Assembly (NCBI RefSeq): GCF_009827515.1
Contig: NZ_WTYO01000004.1
Location: 124,001 to 188,000, forward strand
DNA: 64,000 nucleotides
Origin: Pelagerythrobacter marinus
GTDB lineage: Bacteria; Pseudomonadota; Alphaproteobacteria; Sphingomonadales; Sphingomonadaceae
Reading direction: 5' to 3'
Of the stretch, positions 9,581 to 19,645 are shown piece by piece (the stretch's first letter is position 1; the number at the start of each line of letters is the position of its first letter). Below the pieces are notes generated by a model. The model did not search any database and was not told the origin of the DNA. It saw only the letters and a program-made list of their open reading frames with translations. The position numbers and the translations under genes are program-made.

Positions 9581-9832
9581 TCAGCGGCCCTTGTCGCGCG
9601 ATTCCGCCGCCTTGGTATCCGCCGCGGCGTCGGACGCGGGCTTGGCCTCGTGCGCGGGGCCTTCGATCCGCGGTGCGGGCTTGTTTTCCTGCCCGTCCTC
9701 TTCGTTCATGCCCTGCTTGAAGCTTTTGATTCCCTTGCCGAAATCCCCCATCATCTCGGAAATGCGGCCGCGCCCGAACAGCACGAGGATGACGAGCGCG
9801 ATGATGATAAGCTGCCAGGGGCCGAGCGACAT
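9581..9832 (-). CDS. tatA: Sec-independent protein translocase pore subunit TatA
   Basis: 83 residues with the TatA layout: a short membrane helix (PWQLIIIALVILVLFGRGRI), the FGRGRI hinge, an amphipathic helix (MMGDFGKGIKSFKQGM), and a charged low-complexity tail. The conserved phenylalanine-glycine pair at the hinge is present. It oligomerises as the translocation element of the Tat system. First of the three tat genes in transcription order, 72 bases after scpB. Confidence 0.95.
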   Translation of the reverse strand: MSLGPWQLIIIALVILVLFGRGRISEMMGDFGKGIKSFKQGMNEEDGQENKPAPRIEGPAHEAKPASDAAADTKAAESRDKGR

Positions 9833-9904
9833 GGGTAACCTTTCCGATTGCTTTGGCCCATTATAGGCGCTCGCCCCGCCCGTTGCCAGCGGCGAAGGCA
9901 GCGA

Positions 9905-10630
9905 TCAGTGTTCCGGCGAACGCTGCGGCGCGGCGGCCCCGCTGCCGGCCCGGCTCTCGTCCGCGCCGCAATCGTCCGGGCCCAGCTCGTCCGGCACCTG
10001 ATCATCCGGCGCCTGATCGTCAGGCACCCCGCCTTCGGGCTCCCCGTCCCCCGCGGCCCGTTCCTGCGAGACGATGGCATCGTAGGCGTCATCGACCGGG
10101 TCGAGCAGGCCGGCGGCGCGCAACTCGTCGATGCCGGGCAGGTCGCGGCGCGATTCGAGGCCGAAGTGCTGGAGGAACTCGGGCGTTGTTGCATAGATCA
10201 CCGGCCTTCCCGGCACCTCGCGCCGGCCGGCCGCGCGCACCCAGCCCGCCTCCATCAGCACGTCGAGCGTGCCTGAGGAGGTCTGGACGCCGCGAATCGA
10301 TTCGATTTCCGCCCGGCTGACCGGCTCGTGATAGGCCACGATCGCCAGGACCTCGGTCGCCGCGCGGCTGAGTCGGCGGACCTGTTCGCGCTCCCGCCGC
10401 AGCAGGTGGGCAAGATCGGGCGCGGTCTGGAAATGCCACCGCTTGCCGCGCTCCACCAGTTCGATCCCCCGGCCTGCATAGTGCCCCGCCAGTTCGCGCA
10501 ACGCCCGGCGGACCGCGGCCGGCTCCGCATCGCCGAGGTGGCCCGCGAGCGCTTCCACCGTCATCGGTTCTTCGGCCGCGAACAGCGTGGCTTCCACCGC
10601 GCGCTGGAGATCGTCCACCGCCCCGCTCAT
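9905..10630 (-). CDS. scpB: Segregation and condensation protein ScpB
   Basis: Kleisin-associated winged-helix subunit (kite protein) of the SMC condensin, 241 residues. It starts MSGAVDDLQRAVEATLFAAEEP, typical for ScpB, and contains two winged-helix domains (about 5-85 and 90-170; LSRAATEVLAIVAYHEPVSR and EIESIRGVQTSSGTLDVL). The last ~70 residues are an acidic D/P-rich tail with three repeats of the DDQ/DDQV(A)PD kind, probably disordered. The start overlaps the scpA stop by 4 bases (ATGA). It acts with ScpA and Smc in chromosome organisation. Confidence 0.93.
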   Translation of the reverse strand: MSGAVDDLQRAVEATLFAAEEPMTVEALAGHLGDAEPAAVRRALRELAGHYAGRGIELVERGKRWHFQTAPDLAHLLRREREQVRRLSRAATEVLAIVAYHEPVSRAEIESIRGVQTSSGTLDVLMEAGWVRAAGRREVPGRPVIYATTPEFLQHFGLESRRDLPGIDELRAAGLLDPVDDAYDAIVSQERAAGDGEPEGGVPDDQAPDDQVPDELGPDDCGADESRAGSGAAAPQRSPEH

Positions 10631-11436
10631 CCCGGCGCCCGCCGCAAACGCAGGGGGCCGAAGGTTTCCTGCTGGTCCAGCTCCGCCTTGCCGAGCCGGG
10701 CGAGTTCGAGCGCGGCGACGAAGCTCGATGCCAGGGCGGAACGGCGCAGGCGCGGTTCGGCGTGCGGCGGCAGGAAGTCGCGCAGTTCCATCCAGTCCAG
10801 AGTCACGCCAAGCATGGCCGAAACCCGGTCCAGCGCCGATTCGAGCGTCATCACCGGCCGTTCGCGCACCATGTGGATCGCCGGTGCCGTGCGGGCCTTG
10901 ACGCGGCCATAGGCCTGGACGAGCGCGTACCAGTCGCACGTCCAGCGCGTCGTCCGGTCGATCCGCAGGCCTTCGGGCGCCGGCCGCAGGAAGACGTCGC
11001 GCCCGATGCGGTCGCGCGCCATCAGCCGCGCCGCCGCCTCGCGCATGGCGCCCAGCCGCTGGAGGCGCAGTTGCAGGCGCAGGGCCAGCTCTTCCGGGCT
11101 CGGGTCCTCCTGCTCCTCCCTGGGCAGCAGCAAGGCGGACTTGAGGTAGGCGAGCCAGGCCGCCATCACCAGGTAATCGGCCGCCAGTTCCAGCCGCAAC
11201 GCCTCGGCCCGCTCGATATAGTCGAGGTACTGGTCGACCAGCGCGAGGATCGAGATCGAGCGCAAGTCCACCTTCTGCCGCCGCGCGAGATCGAGCAGGA
11301 GATCGAGGGGCCCTTCCCACCCGTCGAGCTCGAGGTAGAGCGCGGTTTCCTCGCCCTCGCGCGTGCCGGGGCCGTCCCAGCCGCTTTCCGGCCTTTGCGA
11401 CGGCGTTTCGCCGACGACGGAGCCGGCCTCGTTCAC
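10627..11436 (-). CDS. scpA: Segregation and condensation protein ScpA (kleisin)
   Basis: 269 residues. I prefer the GTG start at 11436 (VNEAGSVVGE), which overlaps the nagZ stop as GTGA; an upstream extension would run into nagZ. The N-terminal SMC-binding part shows LELDGWEGPLDLLLDLARRQKVDL (about 38-60), the hallmark of ScpA, followed by DQYLDYIERAEALRLELAADYLVMAAWL. The C-terminal winged helix (about 200-265) contains SSFVAALELARLGKAEL. It bridges the two Smc heads in the condensin complex with ScpB, encoded immediately downstream. Confidence 0.93.
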   Translation of the reverse strand: MNEAGSVVGETPSQRPESGWDGPGTREGEETALYLELDGWEGPLDLLLDLARRQKVDLRSISILALVDQYLDYIERAEALRLELAADYLVMAAWLAYLKSALLLPREEQEDPSPEELALRLQLRLQRLGAMREAAARLMARDRIGRDVFLRPAPEGLRIDRTTRWTCDWYALVQAYGRVKARTAPAIHMVRERPVMTLESALDRVSAMLGVTLDWMELRDFLPPHAEPRLRRSALASSFVAALELARLGKAELDQQETFGPLRLRRAPG

Positions 11437-12467
11437 GCGGCCTTCCCGGCTTGCGAAAGCAGCGCGTCGCGCTTGGCAATAAGCGCGCGCCGCCTCTCCG
11501 CGTCGTCCACCGGCGCTGTACTTTCGAGCGCCGTCCCTTCGAGAGCGCGGGCCAGCCGCTCGCGCGTGCGCGGGCCGGCCGGCGGGAGGCCGTTTGCCAT
11601 GGCCGCCATGTCGTTCATCCTCGCCCAGCAGTTCAGCACCAGGTCGCAACCGGCCGCAATCGCCCGTTCGGCGCGTTCGAAGACCGATCCGGACAGGGCC
11701 TCCATGTCGATGTCGTCGGTGAGCAGGAGGCCGTCGAACCCGATCCGGCCCCGGATCACGTCACCGATCACCTTGGGCGAGAGCGTGGCCGGGTTCTCCC
11801 CGTCCCAGGCGGCGAACAGCAAGTGCCCGGTCATCCCGACCGGGGCGTGCGACAGCGCCGCGAACGGCGCGAGATCGGTTTCCAGCTCTTCCGCGCTGGC
11901 GGTGACGGTGGGCAGCTCCTTGTGCGTGTCGGTGCTCGAACGGCCGTGGCCCGGCATGTGCTTGATGCAGCCGGCCACCCCGCCCCGAGCCAGCCCGTCG
12001 AGGATCGCCCGCCCCAGCGCGGCGACCTGCATCGGCGTATCGCCCAGCGCGCGGTCGCCGATCACGTCGTGCGCGCCTTCCTGCCGGACGTCGAGCGGCG
12101 GATGGCAGTCCACGGTAATGCCCATTGCCGAAAGCTCCAGCGCCATCGCCTCCGCATTGACGCGGGCCGCCTCGATCGCGCTCGCCGGGGCCAGGCGATA
12201 GAGGCGGTCGAACGCCTCGCCTGTGGGATAGTCGCCCCAGTGCGGCGGGCGCAGCCGGGCGACGCGCCCCCCTTCCTGGTCGATGCAGATGAACAGCCGC
12301 TCGCGCCCGTGGAGATCGCGCAGGCTGTCGGTCAGCGCGCGCAACTGTTGCGGCGTTTCGCAATTGCGGCCGAAAAGGATGTAGCCGGCCGGATCGGCCT
12401 CGCGGAAAAAGGCACGCTCTTCCGTTGTCAGCGCAGTCCCGGACAATCCGAAAATGGCGGGCGTCAT
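11433..12467 (-). CDS. nagZ: Beta-N-acetylhexosaminidase NagZ (glycoside hydrolase family 3)
   Basis: Cytosolic family-3 glucosaminidase of 344 residues that removes GlcNAc from anhydro-muropeptides in cell-wall recycling. The NagZ signature KHMPGHGRSSTDTH (residues 169-182) is intact, giving the catalytic His/Asp pair on the flexible loop. CIDQEGGRVARL (61-72) and the nucleophile segment LLTDDIDMEAL (around 245-255) also match the family. It sits between the SPOR gene and scpA, a common gene order in Alphaproteobacteria. It may raise the level of AmpC-inducing muropeptides if an ampR/ampC pair exists elsewhere. Confidence 0.93.
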   Translation of the reverse strand: MTPAIFGLSGTALTTEERAFFREADPAGYILFGRNCETPQQLRALTDSLRDLHGRERLFICIDQEGGRVARLRPPHWGDYPTGEAFDRLYRLAPASAIEAARVNAEAMALELSAMGITVDCHPPLDVRQEGAHDVIGDRALGDTPMQVAALGRAILDGLARGGVAGCIKHMPGHGRSSTDTHKELPTVTASAEELETDLAPFAALSHAPVGMTGHLLFAAWDGENPATLSPKVIGDVIRGRIGFDGLLLTDDIDMEALSGSVFERAERAIAAGCDLVLNCWARMNDMAAMANGLPPAGPRTRERLARALEGTALESTAPVDDAERRRALIAKRDALLSQAGKAA

Positions 12468-12497
12468 GGCCCGGGGTTCGCAGCTATCGCCGCCGAC

Positions 12498-12520
12498 CGC
12501 AAGCGCGCCCTGCGCTTGCG
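12498..12520. repeat. 9-bp perfect inverted repeat between the SPOR gene and nagZ
   Basis: CGCAAGCGC and GCGCTTGCG separated by 5 bases, 31 bases upstream of the nagZ start, within a 136-base intergenic stretch. It has no T-run on either strand, so it is not an ordinary intrinsic terminator. It could be an RNA hairpin in the nagZ leader or a protein-binding dyad. Confidence 0.4.
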
Positions 12521-12603
12521 ATGTGCAAAACGCGCGTCCCCCGCGCGGCCCTGTCGCCGAAGCCGGCTGTCAGCGCCCGCTGTCCCGAGGCGGACCTGCC
12601 CGG

Positions 12604-13323
12604 TCAGCGCTTGACCTGGCAGGCGACCCCGTCGGACTGCAAGGCGTCGCACAGCCGCTTCGCGGCGGCGACATCGTCGGCGACGGCCTGGAGGCGATAG
12701 ACCTTGCCGATATCGGCCTGCCCTTCCACCACCCGGTGGCGCACGCCGCTCAGCGCGTTGGTCTGGCGCGTCAGCGTGGTCCAGCCCCGCTGCGCCAGCT
12801 CGCGGGTGGAAAACGCGCCGACCTGCACGCCGACGCCGGCGGGGGCCTGGTTCGTCTCGCCGCCATCGCCATCGCCGTCTTCGCCGTCGGCCGCCGCGGG
12901 CGCAGGCTCGCTCTCGGCCAGGCGGCCTTCGCGGGTTTCGCCTTCGCCGATCGCGGGCGCGATGTCGCCGGTGCCTTCCGCGATCCGGCCGCCGGGATTC
13001 TCGGGCCGTTCCTTGTACGGCCCTTCGGGCGCCTCGATCGTGCTGCCGTCGGCGACCGCTTCGCCCGCGGAGTCGCGGTTGAGCAGGTACCACCCGCCCC
13101 CCAGGAGCGCGGCGAGCACCACCAGGGCCACCAGGACGAAACCGACGATACGGCCGGTATCGACGCCCGGCTCCTCGTCCTCGTAATCGGCCGATTCGAG
13201 CCAGGGCAGGCGTTCGTCCTCGTCGAGTTCGAGCCGCCCGTCGTCGGTGGCCTCGCCCTCTTCCCAGGTCTCTTCCGCCGGCTCTTCGCCCTCGTATTCC
13301 CCGTCGCGCCCCGCCATGCTCAC
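12604..13323 (-). CDS. SPOR-domain membrane protein
   Basis: 239 residues. A very acidic cytoplasmic N-terminus (residues 1-55) is followed by one membrane helix (about 58-81), a periplasmic low-complexity D/G/A/P linker and a C-terminal SPOR domain (about 165-239; [36 protein letters not shown]). SPOR domains bind denuded septal peptidoglycan, so a role in cell division or envelope remodelling is likely. Two cysteines in the SPOR domain ([17 protein letters not shown]) may form a disulfide. The GTG at 13323 overlaps the argS stop (GTGA); an ATG two codons later (13317) is the alternative start. Confidence 0.88.
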   Translation of the reverse strand: MSMAGRDGEYEGEEPAEETWEEGEATDDGRLELDEDERLPWLESADYEDEEPGVDTGRIVGFVLVALVVLAALLGGGWYLLNRDSAGEAVADGSTIEAPEGPYKERPENPGGRIAEGTGDIAPAIGEGETREGRLAESEPAPAAADGEDGDGDGGETNQAPAGVGVQVGAFSTRELAQRGWTTLTRQTNALSGVRHRVVEGQADIGKVYRLQAVADDVAAAKRLCDALQSDGVACQVKR

Positions 13324-15068
13324 ATCTCCTCCACGGCCTCCACCCCCAGCAGGGCCAGGCCATTGCGTATTACCTGCCCGATCTGCGCGGCGAGGAAAAG
13401 CCTCGCCGCGGTCAGCTCGTTGTCATGTGCCACGATGAAGCGCTTCGCCGGGTCGTCGTTGCCGAGGTTCCAGTAGGCATGGAACGCCGCCGCGAGGTCG
13501 TAGAGGAAGAACGCGATCCGGTGCGGCTCGCGCGCCTGGGCCGCGGCCTCGACCACGCGCGGGAACTGGGCCGCCTGCTTGACCAGGGCAAGCTCCTCGC
13601 CGCCCAGCCGGTCGAGCGCGTCCGGGGCGGGCGCCACGCCCTCCGCCGCCCCCTTGCGCAAGGTCGAGCTGATCCGGGCATGGGCATACTGCACGTAGAA
13701 GACGGGGTTGTCCTTCGACGCCTCGACCACCTTGGCGAAGTCGAAGTCCATCTGCGCCTCGGGCTTGCGCGTCAGCATCGTGAAACGCACGACGTCCTTG
13801 CCCACTTCGCGCACGACGTCGGCGAGCGTGACGAAAGTGCCGGCGCGCTTCGACATCTTCACCGGTTCGCCGCCGCGCAGGAGCTGGACCATCTGGACCA
13901 GCTTCACGTCGAACGGGATCGTCCTGCCGCCCGCGCCTTCGCTCAGCGCGGCGACGGCCGCCTTGATCCGCTTGACCGTGCCCGCGTGGTCCGCGCCCCA
14001 GATGTCGATCAGGGCGTCGGCCCCTTCGGCCTTCTGCATGTGATAGGCGAGGTCCGCCCCGAAATAGGTCCAGCTGCCGTCGCTCTTGCGGATCGGGCGG
14101 TCCTGGTCGTCGCCGAACCGGGTGGAACGGAACAGCGGCAGCTCGACCGGCTCCCAGTCTTCCGGCGTTTTGCCCTTGGGCGCTTCGAGCAGGCCGTCAT
14201 AGACGAGATCGTGCTCGCGCAGCCAGGCCTCGGCCGCTTCGGGCTTCCCCGCACGCTGCAGCTCGGCTTCCGAGGCGAAGACGTCGTGATGAATGCCCAG
14301 CAGCGCGAGGTCCGCGCGGATCAGCGCCATCATCTCGGCAACCGCGCGCTCGCGGAACAGCGGCAGCCAGTCGCCTTCGGGCCGGTCGCGGTGGGCATCG
14401 CCGAACTCGGCGGCCAGCGCCTCGCCCACCGGCTTCAGGTAGTCGCCGGGATAGAGGCCTTCGGGGATCGCGCCGATATCCTCGCCCAGCGCCTCGCGAT
14501 AGCGCAAGTGGGCGGAACGGGCGAGCACGTCCACCTGCCCGCCAGCATCGTTGACGTAGTATTCGCGGACGACCTCGTGCCCGGCGAATTCCAGCAGGGC
14601 CGCCAGGGCATCGCCGACCACGGCCCCGCGGCAATGCCCCATGTGCATGGGGCCGGTCGGGTTGGCCGAGACATATTCGATATTGACCCGCTGGCCCGCG
14701 CCCATCGCGGACCGGCCATAATCGCTGCCAAGCCCTGCGATCGCGCCGATCTCGCGCCGCCACGCGGAATCGGCCAGCCGCATGTTGATGAAACCGGGGC
14801 CGGCGATGCCGGCGCTTTCGATTTGGGCGTCCCGGCCCAGGTGCTCGACGATCCTTTCGGCAAGGGCGCGCGGGTTCGTCGCGGCCTGTTTGGCCAGGAC
14901 CATCGCGGCATTGGTCGCCAGGTCGCCGTGGCTCGCATCGCGCGGCGGCTCAACGGTGACATTGGCGCGCGAAACGCCGGCGGGCAGCACCCCCTCGGCT
15001 TCCAGCGCGGCGAGAACGGCATCGACTTTCGCCGCGAAGGCGGCGTGGAGGGTCTTTCTATCCGACAT
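13320..15068 (-). CDS. argS: Arginyl-tRNA synthetase
   Basis: Class I aminoacyl-tRNA synthetase of 582 residues, charging tRNA-Arg. The start at 15068 ([15 protein letters not shown]) gives the normal N-terminal tRNA D-loop recognition domain. The HIGH motif is HMGH (142-145, in [12 protein letters not shown]) and the KMSK-type loop is [11 protein letters not shown], which is unusual for ArgS as many lack the canonical lysine. The DALR anticodon-binding domain occupies the C-terminal ~120 residues. It heads the run argS, SPOR, nagZ, scpA, scpB. Confidence 0.95.
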   Translation of the reverse strand: MSDRKTLHAAFAAKVDAVLAALEAEGVLPAGVSRANVTVEPPRDASHGDLATNAAMVLAKQAATNPRALAERIVEHLGRDAQIESAGIAGPGFINMRLADSAWRREIGAIAGLGSDYGRSAMGAGQRVNIEYVSANPTGPMHMGHCRGAVVGDALAALLEFAGHEVVREYYVNDAGGQVDVLARSAHLRYREALGEDIGAIPEGLYPGDYLKPVGEALAAEFGDAHRDRPEGDWLPLFRERAVAEMMALIRADLALLGIHHDVFASEAELQRAGKPEAAEAWLREHDLVYDGLLEAPKGKTPEDWEPVELPLFRSTRFGDDQDRPIRKSDGSWTYFGADLAYHMQKAEGADALIDIWGADHAGTVKRIKAAVAALSEGAGGRTIPFDVKLVQMVQLLRGGEPVKMSKRAGTFVTLADVVREVGKDVVRFTMLTRKPEAQMDFDFAKVVEASKDNPVFYVQYAHARISSTLRKGAAEGVAPAPDALDRLGGEELALVKQAAQFPRVVEAAAQAREPHRIAFFLYDLAAAFHAYWNLGNDDPAKRFIVAHDNELTAARLFLAAQIGQVIRNGLALLGVEAVEEM

Positions 15069-15140
15069 GGCCCGCGCGGTTAGACGAAATGGGGCGAAGC
15101 GCAAGCATGCGCCGCCTGCCCGGCCGCCATGACGGCGCCG

Positions 15141-15794
15141 CTAGCGCGTGGCGTTGTAGGCCAGTTGTTCCTCGGTCAGCTGGAAGCCGACGAGCAGTTC
15201 GAACGTCGCCCGGTTCAGCGCGGCGCGCACTTCGGGGTTGGCCAGCGGGTCGAGCGCAGCGTCGGGATCGCCCGCGCGACGGCGGCGCGTGATGCGTTCG
15301 CGGATGTCGTCGGGCAGCGTGGCCGCCGCGCGATCGACGAAGGCGCCCGCGACGGCGCGGGCCTGCGCCCGTTCCTGCCCCGGCGCGAAATCAATCACCA
15401 CCGTGCCCAGCCGCTTCGACTGGACCGCCGAACCGCCGCGCAGGACGGTGGCGAAATAGGGCAATTCCACCCGGCGCGCCTCGCGCGTGTCGCTACGGCG
15501 GGCGAGAACGTCGAACGTCGCCTCGCTATAGATGCGCTCGCCCCCCTGCTCGTTGCAGGTGGAACGCAAGTTGGTGATCGAGGCGGTGACGTCGATGTCG
15601 GCCGCGTTGCGGCTGCCCGGCGTGCGGAAGGTCGTGATGTCGCCGGTATAGTCGGGCACGCCGACGGCGGGGCACGGGGTGCGCACGGCGGTAATGCCCA
15701 CGCCCTGGTCGATGACGAGGTCACCCTCCCCCGCACAGGCCGCCAGGGCTGCGGCGAGAGCTACGGGGGCTAGGGCGCGGCGGCTCGGGATCAT
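15141..15794 (-). CDS. Putative lipoprotein, unknown function
   Basis: 217 residues. The N-terminus is a lipoprotein signal peptide with lipobox LAAC (cysteine 20), so the protein is predicted to be anchored in the inner or outer membrane. The rest is soluble, with beta-rich segments (ITTFRTPGSRNAADIDVTASITN, FDVLARRSDTREARRVELPYF) and an Arg-rich helix before the C-terminus. No catalytic motif is visible. I recall proteins of this layout next to argS in sphingomonads but know no function. It lies 72 bases upstream of argS on the same strand, with ispH divergent. Confidence 0.8.
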   Translation of the reverse strand: MIPSRRALAPVALAAALAACAGEGDLVIDQGVGITAVRTPCPAVGVPDYTGDITTFRTPGSRNAADIDVTASITNLRSTCNEQGGERIYSEATFDVLARRSDTREARRVELPYFATVLRGGSAVQSKRLGTVVIDFAPGQERAQARAVAGAFVDRAAATLPDDIRERITRRRRAGDPDAALDPLANPEVRAALNRATFELLVGFQLTEEQLAYNATR

Positions 15795-15864
15795 GCAAGG
15801 CTTCCTTCGAATTCCAGTGACGCCGCCCTAGCGGCGCGAGCGGCAAAGCGCTAGAGGCGCGGAC

Positions 15865-16839
15865 ATGAATGCCCCATTGCAGACCGCTGCGCGCCCCGAC
15901 GAACGGCCGGCGCTGACCCTGCTGATCGCCGCGCCGCGCGGGTTCTGCGCCGGGGTGGACCGCGCGATCGAGATCGTCGAACGCGCGCTGGAGCGGTACG
16001 GCCCGCCGGTCTACGTGCGGCACGAGATCGTCCACAACCGCTATGTCGTCGATGGCCTGAAGGCCAAGGGCGCCGTGTTCGTGGAAGAGCTGGACGCCGT
16101 GCCCGACGGCGCACCGGTGGTGTTCAGCGCGCACGGCGTGCCCAAGGCCGTCCCGGCGGAGGCCGAACGGCGCGGGCTCGACTATCTCGACGCCACCTGT
16201 CCGCTGGTCAGCAAGGTGCACCGGCAGGCGGAACGCCAGATCGAGGCCGGGCGCCATATCCTCTTCATCGGCCACAAGGGGCATCCCGAAGTCGTGGGAA
16301 CGATGGGCCAGGTGCCTCAAGGCACGATGACGCTGGTCGAAACGATCGACGACGTCGCCGGGCTGGCCTTCTCGACCGAGGAACCGCTTGCCTACCTGAC
16401 GCAGACCACCCTTTCGGTGGAGGACACGCGCAACATCGTCGCGGCGCTGCAGGAACGCTTTCCCCAGATCGTCGGCCCGCGCGCGGAAGATATCTGCTAC
16501 GCCACCTCGAACCGCCAGGCCGCGGTCAAGGCGATCGCGCCCGACAGCGATCTCGTGCTGGTGATCGGGGCGCCCAATTCGTCCAATTCGCTCCGCCTGG
16601 TCGAAGTCGCCGAACGATGCGGGACCGCTGCCCGCCTGATCCAGCGTGCCAGCGACATCGAACCCGAATGGCTGGAAGGCATCGGCACCGTCGGCCTGAC
16701 CGCCGGTGCCTCCGCCCCCGAAACCCTGGTTCGCGAAGTGGTGGACCGCCTGTCGCAGTGGCGCACGGTGGAAGAACACACGCTCGTGACGGCGGAAGAG
16801 AAAATGGTGTTCAAGCTCCCGCGCCAGCTGGCGGACTGA
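15865..16839 (+). CDS. ispH: 4-hydroxy-3-methylbut-2-enyl diphosphate reductase
   Basis: [4Fe-4S] enzyme of 324 residues for the last step of the MEP isoprenoid pathway, making IPP and DMAPP. The three cluster cysteines are visible in [14 protein letters not shown] (C28), [11 protein letters not shown] (C112) and [11 protein letters not shown] (near 212). The SAHGVP segment and the [14 protein letters not shown] loop carry substrate-binding histidines. It is the first gene of a plus-strand group with thrB (8 bases downstream) and rnhA. Confidence 0.95.
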   Translation: MNAPLQTAARPDERPALTLLIAAPRGFCAGVDRAIEIVERALERYGPPVYVRHEIVHNRYVVDGLKAKGAVFVEELDAVPDGAPVVFSAHGVPKAVPAEAERRGLDYLDATCPLVSKVHRQAERQIEAGRHILFIGHKGHPEVVGTMGQVPQGTMTLVETIDDVAGLAFSTEEPLAYLTQTTLSVEDTRNIVAALQERFPQIVGPRAEDICYATSNRQAAVKAIAPDSDLVLVIGAPNSSNSLRLVEVAERCGTAARLIQRASDIEPEWLEGIGTVGLTAGASAPETLVREVVDRLSQWRTVEEHTLVTAEEKMVFKLPRQLAD

Positions 16840-16847
16840 GGCCCCGC

Positions 16848-17825
16848 GTGGCGGTTTACACGCACCTCGGCGCGGAAGACCTGGCCGCGCTGATCGCCCA
16901 TTACGACGTCGGTACGCTGGTTTCGGCCAAGGGGATCGCCGAGGGCGTTTCCAACAGCAACTGGCTGATCGAAACCGATCGCGCGCGCTATATCCTGACG
17001 ATGTATGAACGGCGGATCGAGCTGGACGACCTGCCGTTCTTCCTCGGCCTGCTCGATCACCTGTCGGCCGCGGGCTGCCCGGTGCCGCGCACGATCCACG
17101 ACCGCGAGGGGCGCGGCTGGCGCATGCTCGACGGCAAGGCGATCGCCCTGATCGAGTTCCTGCCCGGCGTCTCGGTCGATCACCCGACCGCGCAGCAGGC
17201 CCACGCCGTCGGCATGGCGCTGGGGCAGTTGCACATCGCCTCGGCAAGCTATCGCGGATCGCGCGCCAACGACTTGCGGCCGCGCGACTGGCAGGCCCTG
17301 TTCGACAGGTGCGGGGCGGACCTCGCGCGGATCGACCCGGAACTGGCAGGGCTGACCGCCCGGCACATGCCCGACCTGCTCGACCGCTGGCCGCAGGGGC
17401 TGCCGGAAACGGTGATCCACGCCGACCTGTTTCCCGACAATGTCCTGATGCTGGGCGATCGGGTCGGCGGGTTGATCGATTTCTATTTCGCCTGCCGCGA
17501 CTTCGCCGCCTACGATGTCGCGGTGACCCACGCGGCGTGGGCGTTCGATCCCACCGGCGCGCATTACCGGGAGGAGATCGGGCGGGCGCTGATCGCCGGA
17601 TACGAACGGGTGCGCCCGCTCTCGGAAGAGGAACGGGCCGCCCTGCCGCTGCTGGCCAGGGGAGCTGCCATGCGCTTCGTCGCGACGCGCGCCTTCGACT
17701 GGCTGGACACGCCCGACGATGCCCTGGTGACGCGCAAGGACCCGATGGATTTCGCCCGGCGCGTGCAGTTTTACGCCGAAGCGGGCATGGCCCCCTTTGA
17801 CCTGCAGGGCCGATCGGGCAATTGA
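16848..17825 (+). CDS. thrB: Homoserine kinase (ThrB, APH-fold type)
   Basis: 325 residues, phosphorylating homoserine in threonine synthesis. It belongs to the aminoglycoside-phosphotransferase-like homoserine kinases (ThrB type II) rather than the GHMP kinases. The catalytic loop is [10 protein letters not shown] and the metal-binding segment is [12 protein letters not shown]. The N-lobe has [15 protein letters not shown]. The start is a GTG ([12 protein letters not shown]), 8 bases after ispH; no better ATG exists without losing the conserved VYTHL start. The stop overlaps the possible TTG start of rnhA. Confidence 0.92.
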   Translation: MAVYTHLGAEDLAALIAHYDVGTLVSAKGIAEGVSNSNWLIETDRARYILTMYERRIELDDLPFFLGLLDHLSAAGCPVPRTIHDREGRGWRMLDGKAIALIEFLPGVSVDHPTAQQAHAVGMALGQLHIASASYRGSRANDLRPRDWQALFDRCGADLARIDPELAGLTARHMPDLLDRWPQGLPETVIHADLFPDNVLMLGDRVGGLIDFYFACRDFAAYDVAVTHAAWAFDPTGAHYREEIGRALIAGYERVRPLSEEERAALPLLARGAAMRFVATRAFDWLDTPDDALVTRKDPMDFARRVQFYAEAGMAPFDLQGRSGN

Positions 17826-17833
17826 CGGCGGCG

Positions 17834-18280
17834 ATGAAACAGGTCGAGATCTTCACCGACGGCGCGTGCAAGGGCAATCCCGGCCCCGGGGGCTGGGCTG
17901 CCTTGCTGCGCATGGGACGGCACGAAAAGGAGCTGGCCGGCGCCGAAAGCGACACGACCAACAACCGGATGGAACTGACCGCGGCGATACGCGGCCTTCA
18001 GGCCCTGACCGAGCCGTGCCGGGTCACGCTCTATTCCGACAGCAAGTACGTGCTCGACGGGATCACGCGCTGGGTGGAGGGATGGCAGCGGCGCGGGTGG
18101 AAGACGGCCAGCAAGAAGCCCGTCCGCAATGCCGACCTGTGGCACGAGCTGATCGAGGCCGCGGCCCGCCACGACATGCAATGGCGCTGGGTCAAGGGCC
18201 ACGACGGCCATCCGGAAAACGAGCGGGTGGACCGCCTCGCCAGCGACGAGGCGGACCGGATCGCCCGCGAAGGCGAATAG
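17834..18280 (+). CDS. rnhA: Ribonuclease HI
   Basis: 148 residues from the ATG chosen here ([20 protein letters not shown]). All four catalytic acids are visible: Asp in FTDGAC, Glu in NNRMELTA, Asp in YSDSKYV and Asp in NERVDRLA. The basic-protrusion segment ([20 protein letters not shown]) is present, as in E. coli RNase HI. A TTG at 17822 (MTAAMKQ) would overlap the thrB stop and is the alternative start. It removes RNA from RNA-DNA hybrids. Confidence 0.94.
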   Translation: MKQVEIFTDGACKGNPGPGGWAALLRMGRHEKELAGAESDTTNNRMELTAAIRGLQALTEPCRVTLYSDSKYVLDGITRWVEGWQRRGWKTASKKPVRNADLWHELIEAAARHDMQWRWVKGHDGHPENERVDRLASDEADRIAREGE

Positions 18281-18292
18281 CCTGCCGGCCGG

Positions 18293-18469
18293 TCAGCTTT
18301 CGTCGACGGTTTCCGCGCCGGGCCCGTTCTTCTTGATCGATTCGATCGCGTTCTTGGCGTTGGCCTTGCTGGAATAGCCTTCGGTCCAGAAGATCGCTTC
18401 GGAATTGTACATGAAGTAGGCGACGAATTCGCCGGCCTTGTTCTTCTTGATCTTGAAGTGGTGGGCCAT
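18293..18469 (-). CDS. YegP-like small protein (DUF1508)
   Basis: 58 residues, starting MAHHFKIKKNKAGEFVAYF and containing the DUF1508 pattern of a phenylalanine/lysine-rich beta hairpin, GYSSKANAKNAIESIKKN and a short acidic end. Family members are usually one or two such repeats; this has one. Function is unknown. It converges on rnhA with 12 bases between the stop codons and lies downstream of the FAD oxidoreductase start-to-end run on the same strand. Confidence 0.8.
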   Translation of the reverse strand: MAHHFKIKKNKAGEFVAYFMYNSEAIFWTEGYSSKANAKNAIESIKKNGPGAETVDES

Positions 18470-18531
18470 CGCAGAAAATTCTCCCGAACCGTGAAAACCG
18501 GCCGGCACCCTAACAAATGTCAGCCCGATTG

Positions 18532-19641
18532 CTACCCGCTGCCGGCCGCGAAACGCGCGGGGGCATAGAGATCGGCGTCCAGCCGCTCGGTCATCGCGTC
18601 GCGCGGGCGCCCCAGCACGAGTTGCGCGCCCAGGCGCGCCGCCGCCGGCGCGGTCTGGATGCCGAAGCCGCCCTGCCCGGCGAACCAGAAGAACGCGCCG
18701 TCGCCCGGGTCGAACCCGTAGACCGGCCGCCGGTCGGGGGCGAAGCTGCGCAGCCCGGCCCACTTGCGCTCGACCGCCTCGACCCGCCAGTCGACCACCT
18801 CCTGCAAGGCGGCCACGGCCTGGGCCACGGCCAGTTCTCCGGGCGCCGTGTCGCACGGCGCCGATGGCGTTTCGTCCTGCGGGCTCAGCCACAGGCGGCC
18901 GTTCTCCGGCTTGAAGTAGAACGCGCCGCCGATGTCGAGCACCAACGGCAGGTCCGGCGAAGGCTGCGGATCGACCCGCACTTGCGCCACGGTGCGTTGC
19001 AGCGGCGCGATGCCCAGCGCGGCGACGCCCGCCATTTCCGCCACTTCGTCGGCCCAGGCCCCGGCCGCATCGATCAGCAGGTCCGCTTCGAACCGGGCGC
19101 CGCGCTCGGTCGCGACGGTCCAGCCGCCCGCCCGGCGAACGACCTGCGACACCCGCGCGCGCAGTTCCACCGTGCCGCCTGCCCGCCGCAGTTCGGCGAG
19201 GTAATGGGCGTGGAGCCCGGCCACGTCGATATCGGCGCAGGCTTCTTCCCACACGCCGCCGGTCCAGCCGTCGCGCAGGCCGGGCACCTGCGCCGCGACC
19301 CCTTCGCGCCCGAGCCGCTCCAGCGTGGCCCCGCTGTCGGTGAAGCGCGCCATGAAAGCGTCGAGTTCGCCGCGCTGCCCCTCGCGCCCGATGTAGAGCG
19401 CGCCGCGCCGCGCGAGAAAGCCCCGTTCGCGCAAGTACGCGCCGGATGCGAGCGTCAGCGGGACGATACCGCGGCCGCCATAGCATTCTTCCCAGAACGC
19501 GGCGGAGCGGCCGGTGGCGTGGTACCCGGGCCGGTCTTCCGCCTCCAGCACCACGACCCGCGCGTGGGGGGCGAGTTCGGCCCCCAGGCTGGCCCCGGCC
19601 ATTCCCCCGCCGACAATGGCGATGTCGAACCGTTCGGACAT
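18532..19641 (-). CDS. FAD-dependent oxidoreductase of the DAO (glycine/D-amino-acid oxidase) family
   Basis: 369 residues. The dinucleotide-binding motif is IAIVGGGMAGASLGAEL (residues 8-24), followed by LEAEDRPGYHATGRSAAFW, typical of DAO-family flavoenzymes. The C-terminal FAD segment is GAFFWFAGQGGFGIQTAPAAA. The DAO family oxidises amine or hydroxy-acid substrates, but the substrate cannot be read here. It begins 4 bases after the alpha/beta hydrolase gene, so both are probably co-transcribed. Confidence 0.88.
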   Translation of the reverse strand: MSERFDIAIVGGGMAGASLGAELAPHARVVVLEAEDRPGYHATGRSAAFWEECYGGRGIVPLTLASGAYLRERGFLARRGALYIGREGQRGELDAFMARFTDSGATLERLGREGVAAQVPGLRDGWTGGVWEEACADIDVAGLHAHYLAELRRAGGTVELRARVSQVVRRAGGWTVATERGARFEADLLIDAAGAWADEVAEMAGVAALGIAPLQRTVAQVRVDPQPSPDLPLVLDIGGAFYFKPENGRLWLSPQDETPSAPCDTAPGELAVAQAVAALQEVVDWRVEAVERKWAGLRSFAPDRRPVYGFDPGDGAFFWFAGQGGFGIQTAPAAARLGAQLVLGRPRDAMTERLDADLYAPARFAAGSG

Positions 19642-19645
19642 TGCC